From DASSHC01 sp035693105 (GTDB lineage Bacteria > Chloroflexota > Chloroflexia > Thermomicrobiales > Thermomicrobiaceae), in the NCBI GenBank assembly GCA_035693105.1, contig DASSHC010000247.1, forward strand, positions 1 through 10,222: 10,222 bases of DNA, in the 5' to 3' direction. The translations under genes were made by a program, and so were the position numbers. Of the stretch, positions 5,845-10,222 are shown in pieces. Below the pieces are notes generated by a model that saw nothing but the letters and a program-made list of their open reading frames with translations, was not told the origin of the DNA and ran no database searches. The number at the start of each line of letters is the position of its first letter. The stretch's first letter is position 1.

Positions 5845-6483
5845 GTGCCTCACCTCCGGTACCTGGCGCTGATCCTGGCGCTCTCGTTGCTGCTTGTAGC
5901 CTGTCGCGCACGGCTGAATAGTCATGTCTCTGGTGCGGCCGAGGCAAAATCATCGCCAGGATCAAGCGCCCTGCCATTTGTAACGACCGTGCCGTTGTCG
6001 GCGTACACGCCGCGTCCGGCCGACCAACCCCGCGTGGAGCCCTACCCGATGCCGGCCGCCTGTCAGGTGTCATCCCTGGATGGGCCTGAGTACCAGCGGG
6101 GGTACCCTGCGTACTGGTTGGAGGGACGTGGGCTCGCGGCTGGAATCGTGTTCGGTGCGCTCTATGAGGGGGAGCAAAAGGTGCAGTGGCAGGCCGACGC
6201 CCCAGTCACGCGTGACGAAATCACGGTGACCGGCCGGCGGCTCGATGGCTTCACATCCGAACCGGCCCGTCTGACCGGATATAGTGCCATCGGCTCCAGC
6301 TTCAGCAAATCAAGTACCTGGTCCTCGGAACTGGCGTTTCCTTCCCCGGGCTGCTGGCAACTCGACGCCGTCTTTGGCTCCTACACCTTAAGTGCCGTCG
6401 TCTACGTCTATCCGAGCGGCTGTCGTCCTGAGGCGATGGGCAGGCCAGTCTCTCCAACGCCCTGCCGTCCTTCCAATTCCTGA
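5845..6483 (+). CDS. Lipoprotein of unknown function, last gene of the operon
   Basis: A 212-residue secreted lipoprotein. The signal peptide ends in the lipobox LVAC, with C20 as the lipidated cysteine. After a Ser/Ala/Pro-rich spacer (about 21-70) comes a beta-rich domain: YWLEGRGLAAGIVFGALY (90-107), KVQWQADAP, EITVTGRRLDG (125-135) and LAFPSPGCWQLDAVFGS (163-179), closing with LSAVVYVYPSGC. The 'W/Q..., GxRLDG, FPxPGCWxL' pattern is one I associate with small Ig-like or beta-sandwich lipoproteins common in Chloroflexota, function unknown. Three Cys in the domain (73, 170, 193) may pair in disulfides. Start: GTG at 5845 with AAGGGAAG 5-7 bp upstream. Follows the cysteine-rich peptide by 15 bp, so co-transcribed; it may anchor, protect or receive the exported peptide, which is inference. 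Confidence 0.8.
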   Translation: MPHLRYLALILALSLLLVACRARLNSHVSGAAEAKSSPGSSALPFVTTVPLSAYTPRPADQPRVEPYPMPAACQVSSLDGPEYQRGYPAYWLEGRGLAAGIVFGALYEGEQKVQWQADAPVTRDEITVTGRRLDGFTSEPARLTGYSAIGSSFSKSSTWSSELAFPSPGCWQLDAVFGSYTLSAVVYVYPSGCRPEAMGRPVSPTPCRPSNS

Positions 6484-6535
6484 CCGTGCCCAGAACTGCC
6501 TTCTCTACAGGCAGGGACCGTGAACGATGCTCCGG

Positions 6536-6564
6536 TTGCCGCCACTACCCCACCCGCGTAGGAT
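6536..6564 (+). promoter_or_regulatory. Possible metY promoter with GC-rich dyad over the -10 region
   Basis: In the 144-bp gap before metY, TTGCCG (6536-6541) and TAGGAT (6559-6564) are spaced 17 bp, each matching four of six consensus bases. The -10 lies in the loop of a dyad, CCCCAC (6548-6553) against GTGGGG (6570-6575) with an inner GCG/CGC pairing, which could be a regulator site. A second small hairpin, CTGCCT/AGGCAG (6496-6514), sits just after the lipoprotein gene but has no T-run, so it is at best a weak terminator. No SAM or other methionine-type riboswitch is recognisable. Confidence 0.3.
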
Positions 6565-6627
6565 AGCGCGTGGGGCGGCGCTCCGTCGCCCAGCCGATCG
6601 CGCCCACGCCGACAGACGGGAGAGAGC

Positions 6628-7992
6628 ATGAGCCAGCAGGGCCAGGAACACGGACCCGAGCCGCCCGAGCGGCACCGCTTCGGCTTCGACACGCGCGCCA
6701 TCCACGCCGGCCAGCGGCCGGACCCCTACACCGGCGCCCGCGCCATGCCGATCTACCAGACCACCAGCTTCGTCTTCGAGGACACCGAGGCCGCCGCCGC
6801 CTACTTCGACCTGCAGGAGTACGGCCACATCTACAGCCGCATCGGCAACCCGACCGTGGCCGCCTTCGAGGAGCGCGTCGCCAGCCTGGAGGGCGGCATC
6901 GGCGCGGTCGCCTTCGCCAGCGGGCTGGCCGCCCAGGCCGCCGCCCTCTTCACCCTCCTCCAGCCCGGCGACCACATGGTTGCCTCGCAGGCGCTCTACG
7001 GCGGCTCCACGGCCCAGTTCAAGAATGTCCTCGGCAAGATGTCGATCGAGACCACCTTCGTCAACCCGGACGACCTCGACGCCTGGCAGGCCGCGCTGCG
7101 CCCGAACACCAAGGCGCTCTACGGCGAGACGATCGGCAACCCCGGCGGCAACGTGCTCGACCTCGAAGCGGTGGCCGCCATCGCCCACCGGCACGGCGCG
7201 CCTCTGGTGGTCGACAACACCTTCGCCTCGCCCTACCTCTGCCGACCGATCGAGTGGGGCGCCGACATCGTGATCCACTCGGCCACCAAGTTCATCGGCG
7301 GCCACGGCACCTCGATCGGCGGCATCGTGGTCGACTCCGGCACCTTCGACTGGGAGAATGGGCGCTTCCCGGCGATGGTGGAGCCCTCGGCCAACTATCA
7401 CGGCCTCCCCTTCATCGACACGTTCGGCATGTACGGCTACCTGATGAAGCTGCGCGCCGAGACGCTGCGCGATCTGGGCGCCTCGACGAGCCCCTTCAAC
7501 GCCTTCATGTTCCTGGTCGGACTGGAGACGCTGCCGCTGCGCATGGAGCGGCATGTCGAGAACGCGCTGGGGGTGGCCCGCTACCTGGCCCAGCACCCGA
7601 TGGTCGAGCGCGTCCACTACGGCGGCCTGCCCGAGAGCCCCTACTTCCCGTTGGTCGAGAAGTACCTGCCGCGCGGGGCCGGCGCGATCTTCGCCATCGA
7701 CATCAAGGGCGGCCGCCCGGCCGGCCGGCGCTTCATCGAGTCGCTGCGGCTCTGGAGCCACCTGGCCAACGTCGGCGACGCCAAGAGCCTGGTGATCCAC
7801 CCCGCCACCACCACCCACCGCCAGTTGACCGACGAGGAGCTGCTGGCCGGCGGGATCACCGCGGGCACGATCCGGCTCTCGGTCGGGCTGGAGACGCTGG
7901 AGGATCTGCTCTGGGATCTGGATCAGGCGCTGGCGGCGGCGCGCGAGGAGTCGCTGGCGGCCAGCGGAGCCACGGCTGGGGGTGACGCGTGA
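6628..7992 (+). CDS. metY: O-acetylhomoserine aminocarboxypropyltransferase (O-acetylhomoserine sulfhydrylase)
   Basis: A 454-residue PLP enzyme of the Cys/Met-metabolism family that makes homocysteine from O-acetyl-homoserine and sulfide in direct-sulfhydrylation methionine synthesis. It opens with FDTRAIHAGQRPDP and PIYQTTSFVF (41-50), has YSRIGNPT (69-76, phosphate-binding Tyr/Arg), FASGLAAQ, VVDNTFASPY (194-203, Asp196 to the PLP nitrogen) and HSATKFIGGHG (217-227) with K221 as the PLP lysine. The long middle insertion VEPSANYHGLPFIDTFG and the C-terminal NVGDAKSLVIHPATTTHRQL are typical of MetY rather than of the shorter cystathionine enzymes MetB/MetC. Start ATG 6628 with GGGAGAG just upstream; the N-terminal 17 residues are a poorly conserved tail. 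Its TGA overlaps the GTG of the next gene by 4 bp. Confidence 0.96.
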   Translation: MSQQGQEHGPEPPERHRFGFDTRAIHAGQRPDPYTGARAMPIYQTTSFVFEDTEAAAAYFDLQEYGHIYSRIGNPTVAAFEERVASLEGGIGAVAFASGLAAQAAALFTLLQPGDHMVASQALYGGSTAQFKNVLGKMSIETTFVNPDDLDAWQAALRPNTKALYGETIGNPGGNVLDLEAVAAIAHRHGAPLVVDNTFASPYLCRPIEWGADIVIHSATKFIGGHGTSIGGIVVDSGTFDWENGRFPAMVEPSANYHGLPFIDTFGMYGYLMKLRAETLRDLGASTSPFNAFMFLVGLETLPLRMERHVENALGVARYLAQHPMVERVHYGGLPESPYFPLVEKYLPRGAGAIFAIDIKGGRPAGRRFIESLRLWSHLANVGDAKSLVIHPATTTHRQLTDEELLAGGITAGTIRLSVGLETLEDLLWDLDQALAAAREESLAASGATAGGDA

Positions 7993-8498
7993 GCGAGCAG
8001 CCGCCAGCCGCGCCGGCCGCATTCGACATGCGCGCCTATCAGGACGCCCGGACGATGCGCGAGACGCTGGCCAACGCGCGCACCATCGCCATCGTCGGGC
8101 TCTCCTCCAACCCCCTGCGCGGCAGCTACTTCGTGGCCTACTACCTCAAGCGGCACGGCTACCACATCATCCCGGTCAACCCCAACGAGACCGAGGTGCT
8201 GGGCGAGCAGGCATACCCCACGCTGGCCGACGTGCCCGAGCCGATCGACGTGGTCGACGTCTTTCGCGCGCCCGAGCACGCGCCGGAGGTGGCGCGGGAG
8301 GCGGTCAAAGTAGGCGCCAAGCTGCTCTGGCTGCAGTTCGGCGTGATCAGCCCGGAGGCGGCCGCGATCGCCGAGCGCGGCGGGCTGCAGGTGGTGATGG
8401 ACCGCTGCATGAAGGTGGAGCACGCGCGCACGCTGGGCCGCATGCACTGGATGGGCTTCAACACCGAGGGCATCAGCGCGCGGCGTGAAGAGGTCTAG
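7989..8498 (+). CDS. CoA-binding domain protein (YccU-type)
   Basis: A 169-residue single-domain Rossmann-fold protein of the succinyl-CoA-synthetase-alpha-like CoA-binding family. Residues 32-42 (TIAIVGLSSNP) form the first strand and the glycine-rich loop; YLKRHGYHIIPVNPNE (52-67), IDVVDVFRAPEH (86-97), LLWLQFGVISPEA (112-124) and VVMDRCMKVEHAR (135-147) with C140 are the successive conserved segments. The start GTG 7989 overlaps the metY stop (GTGA), so the two are translated together. Genes of this family are often found beside O-acetylhomoserine sulfhydrylase genes; this suggests a helper or sensor role in sulfur amino acid metabolism, but no reaction is established for it. Confidence 0.92.
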   Translation: MSEQPPAAPAAFDMRAYQDARTMRETLANARTIAIVGLSSNPLRGSYFVAYYLKRHGYHIIPVNPNETEVLGEQAYPTLADVPEPIDVVDVFRAPEHAPEVAREAVKVGAKLLWLQFGVISPEAAAIAERGGLQVVMDRCMKVEHARTLGRMHWMGFNTEGISARREEV

Positions 8499-8578
8499 CG
8501 ACCGGGGGCGGTGTGGGGTTTGTAGAACCGGCCCAGCGCCGTTCCCAGAGAGCTTGCCCCCTGACGAGAATCAGGCAT

Positions 8579-9118
8579 TCAAGCCCGACGGCGCTGTTCC
8601 ACGAACAGCTGTTCGATGGTCTTCATCGGCAAGAAGAGTCGGCGCTCGTGGTGCCCGGTCGGGAGGATCTGAAGGCCATAGCGTTCGTAGAAGCGCTGAA
8701 CGTCCTGGCTCTTGGCATCGGTGATGACCGCGACTGAGGCCACCTCGCGTGATGCCGAGAAGGCTCGGGCGAGCGCGTCCAGGAGGAGCCGTCCCCCAAC
8801 CCGCCTTCTCTGGTAGTCTCGATCGACCGCCAGCCGGCCAATGAGCGTTGCTGGGTAGATATCGTAGCGCGCCATGCGGTGCGTGAGCGTGGCGGGGAGG
8901 TCCGCGCGCTCGACGGCAATCGCGCTCAGGGTATAGAACCCGGCGATGCGGACTGTCTCGCGGTCACAGAGGACCCAGACCGCGGCGATCCGTTGCTCCA
9001 TCTCCCGGCGGGCGCGCTCACGCAGGTACTGATCGAGCGCCTCCTCGCCGCAGGAGAACGTCGCTCGGAGCGGCAAATGCGCCTCCGCGAGCGGCTCGAA
9101 CCGCAGCGGATCGTCCAC
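8579..9118 (-). CDS. GNAT acetyltransferase, TacT/AtaT-like toxin
   Basis: A 179-residue GNAT protein preceded by a DUF1778 antitoxin, the arrangement of TacA-TacT modules, in which the toxin acetylates the amino acid on charged tRNAs and stops translation. Marks: F21-SCGEEALDQYLRERA (21-36), the 'F-x-C-G-x-x-x-L-D-x-(Y/F)-(L/F)' N-terminus of this subfamily; VRIAGFYTLSAIAV (56-69); LIGRLAVDRDYQRRRVGG (92-109, motif A); and DAKSQDVQRFYERYGLQ (134-150) with Y144 in the place of the catalytic tyrosine. Motif A is Q-R-R-R-V-G instead of the usual Q/R-x-x-G-x-G/A: the first glycine is arginine (R106), which could weaken acetyl-CoA binding. Start is GTG 9118, 3 bp after the antitoxin stop. Ends in an Arg-rich tail. 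Its 3' end faces the CoA-binding gene, 80 bp away, with no clear terminator between. Confidence 0.9.
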   Translation of the reverse strand: MDDPLRFEPLAEAHLPLRATFSCGEEALDQYLRERARREMEQRIAAVWVLCDRETVRIAGFYTLSAIAVERADLPATLTHRMARYDIYPATLIGRLAVDRDYQRRRVGGRLLLDALARAFSASREVASVAVITDAKSQDVQRFYERYGLQILPTGHHERRLFLPMKTIEQLFVEQRRRA

Positions 9119-9121
9119 GAA

Positions 9122-9400
9122 TCAGTGCCCTACGCTGTCGCCAAACTCCCGCACCAGCGCACGCAGATGCTCATTCGGCTCCGGCGGGTTGATCAGCGCC
9201 TCAATGAATACGCGGGTTCCCTCCGCAGTCAGCTTGATCACCTCGTGCGTTCGGATCGCGTCCCGCGCGGCTCCCAGCAGCGTGCTGCGGACAAAATCGG
9301 TCGTGTTGCTTCCCATCAGGGCCGCGGCTCGATCGATGAGTTCCTTTTCCTCCGGCGCAATCCGGAGGTCGAGCCGGCTGCTTCGTGCCGTCTGTGCCAT
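9122..9400 (-). CDS. DUF1778 ribbon-helix-helix antitoxin, TacA-like
   Basis: A 92-residue antitoxin. The N-terminus SSRLDLRIAPEEKELIDRAA (7-26) is the DNA-binding ribbon and first helix of DUF1778 proteins; GSNTTDFVRSTLLGAARD (30-47) is the second helix, matching the family's 'G-x-(S/N)-x-T-x-F-(V/I)-x-x-x-x-x-x-x-A'. The C-terminal part (IKLTAEGTRVFIEALINPPEPNEHLRALV) is the toxin-wrapping tail with the usual 'L-x-x-x-x-x-x-F-x-x-x-L-x-x-P-P-x-P-N-x-x-L' pattern. ATG 9400 follows GAGGAGG (9411-9417) by 10 bp. Such proteins repress their own promoter; a large palindrome lies just upstream. Forms an operon with the GNAT toxin, 3 bp downstream. Confidence 0.92.
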   Translation of the reverse strand: MAQTARSSRLDLRIAPEEKELIDRAAALMGSNTTDFVRSTLLGAARDAIRTHEVIKLTAEGTRVFIEALINPPEPNEHLRALVREFGDSVGH

Positions 9401-9426
9401 GATTTCCGGCCCTCCTCAACAATGCA

Positions 9427-9472
9427 CAACGTACAGCGTCATGCTGATTGTACGGCATGGCGCTGTACGTTG
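9427..9472. promoter_or_regulatory. Palindromic operator/promoter of the toxin-antitoxin operon
   Basis: CAACGTACAGCG (9427-9438) and CGCTGTACGTTG (9461-9472) are perfect 12-bp inverted arms; CATGC (9440-9444) and GCATG (9455-9459) form a second pair about the same centre (9449.5), so 34 of the 46 bases are in symmetry. On the minus strand a -10-like TACAAT (9452-9447) sits in the very centre, 46 bp before the antitoxin ATG. A repressor bound here would block the promoter, as expected for autoregulation by the ribbon-helix-helix antitoxin. No clear -35 was found. It could also fold as a hairpin in RNA. Confidence 0.65.
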
Positions 9473-9495
9473 GCAGTCGAGTGTAGGACGATCCG

Positions 9496-10222
9496 CTACC
9501 CAGCCGGATGCATCGCGTCGAAGGTCTCCTGGTCCAGGTGGCGCTCGCGCAGCACCTCGCTGTCGGGGATGTTGCGCGCGTCGGCGACCGTCAGCCGGGG
9601 GTCGGGCAGGCCCCACTCGTTGACGTCGACCAGGTATGAGTAGCGGTCGAGCAACGGGCCGCGGAAGGGGAGATCGGCCCGCTGCGGCAGCGCCACGTCC
9701 TGCTGGCTGCGCTGGGCCAGCTCCTCCACGACCCAGCCAGGAATGTGGTCGCGCGCCTCGGGGTAGACGTAGCGGTAGAGGTGGACGTAGACGGCCAGCA
9801 GCTCCCACTCGTACGTGCCGAACTCGCGCAGCAGCAGCTGCCAATCGATCTTGTCCGGCGCACGGTAGATGAGGTGGCAGATGTCGGCGCCGTCGAAGCG
9901 CTCGTGTCCGGCGATGTACGACTTCGACCAGATCATGTCGGTGGCGGAGATGATCCGCGTCGGCAGGTCGAGGATCGTGACCGGCTCGCCGCGCTGCAGC
10001 CACTTATGCGTCACCGGCGCCAGGTAGTTGCCTGAGCCGCTGATGATGTCGACCATCACCTCGCCCACGAACGCCTTGCTCAGCCAGCTGTCGACCACGA
10101 CCTCGGTGCGGTAGCCGGCGTTTCGCAGCGCGCCCAGCGCGGCGTCGCGGTCCTGCGGCGTGACGAAGAGATCCAGATCTTTGGTGTTGCGCCAGGAGCC
10201 GGTGTAGTAGTAGATCGCCATC
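9496..10222 (-). CDS. Nucleotidyltransferase-fold protein, N-terminus beyond window
   Basis: The visible 241 residues start inside the fold: TGSWRNTKDLDLFV carries the paired acids D15/D17 (window numbering) of the 'G-(G/S)...D-x-D' nucleotidyltransferase signature, and VMVDIISGSG supplies the third acid, D58. The 'RxTKDxDLFV' wording is that of the AbiEii/MNT-like group of putative nucleotidyltransferases. The ATG at 10221 is probably internal, since the first strand and the glycine motif should lie before it. The C-terminal half is helical and rich in aromatic residues (WELLAVYVHLYRYVYPEARDHIP), with no known domain that I recognise. Stop TAG at 9498-9496. Some relatives are toxins or resistance proteins, others have unknown targets; here no clear partner gene is visible, since the TA pair has its own promoter. 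Confidence 0.8.
   Translation of the reverse strand, partial: MAIYYYTGSWRNTKDLDLFVTPQDRDAALGALRNAGYRTEVVVDSWLSKAFVGEVMVDIISGSGNYLAPVTHKWLQRGEPVTILDLPTRIISATDMIWSKSYIAGHERFDGADICHLIYRAPDKIDWQLLLREFGTYEWELLAVYVHLYRYVYPEARDHIPGWVVEELAQRSQQDVALPQRADLPFRGPLLDRYSYLVDVNEWGLPDPRLTVADARNIPDSEVLRERHLDQETFDAMHPAG

Noticed and set aside
6496..6514. Rho-independent terminator after the lipoprotein gene
   Set aside because: Only a 6-bp stem and no T-run; mentioned but not listed as a terminator.
6505..8022. A 505-codon open frame on the minus strand opposite metY
   Set aside because: It is the antisense shadow of a GC-rich gene; its translation is Arg/Gly/Ala/Val-rich without domain motifs, while the metY frame has every family signature.

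Overview
The window looks like a piece of a high-GC Gram-positive-type or Chloroflexota chromosome. My best guess is a Thermomicrobia/Sphaerobacter-like organism, from the G/C-rich codon use, the frequent GTG starts, and the mix of luciferase-like monooxygenase, CaiB/BaiF and MauE-type genes. This is inference; there is no rRNA or marker gene here to prove it.

Left block (1-2560, all minus strand, read right to left): a family III (CaiB/BaiF) CoA-transferase, a gap holding a ~28-bp-arm inverted repeat of dispersed-repeat type, an enoyl-CoA hydratase/isomerase-fold protein that lacks both textbook catalytic glutamates, and the N-terminal part of a luciferase-like (LLM class) oxidoreductase. 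The last two overlap by 4 bp (GTGA). This looks like a small catabolic or modification cluster for a CoA-activated acid.

Central block (about 2763-6483, plus strand, visibly lower GC than both flanks): a near-consensus sigma70-type promoter, a ~217-nt leader, then six tightly packed genes. In order they are: a small protein resembling dimeric alpha/beta-barrel 'ABM' proteins; a MauE/DoxX-like membrane protein with a CxC motif; a membrane-anchored MauD/TlpA-like thioredoxin with CTGC; a multi-span membrane protein interrupted by an in-frame TGA; a Tat-exported peptide with ten cysteines in its last 59 residues, whose signal and mature parts lie in different frames; and a lipoprotein. I read this as a dedicated system that exports and oxidatively folds a cysteine/tryptophan-rich mini-protein, comparable in logic to the MauE/MauD pair that helps the small subunit of methylamine dehydrogenase fold. 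Two of the six genes carry one inactivating lesion each, so this copy is decaying, or the sequence has errors, or the breaks are recoded. It is the most interesting part of the window.

Right block (6628-10222): metY (O-acetylhomoserine sulfhydrylase) overlaps by 4 bp a CoA-binding-domain protein. On the minus strand follow a DUF1778 ribbon-helix-helix antitoxin and a GNAT acetyltransferase toxin (TacA/TacT type) behind a large palindromic operator. A nucleotidyltransferase-fold protein, cut by the window end, closes the region. No tRNA, rRNA, CRISPR array, transposase or integrase was seen.
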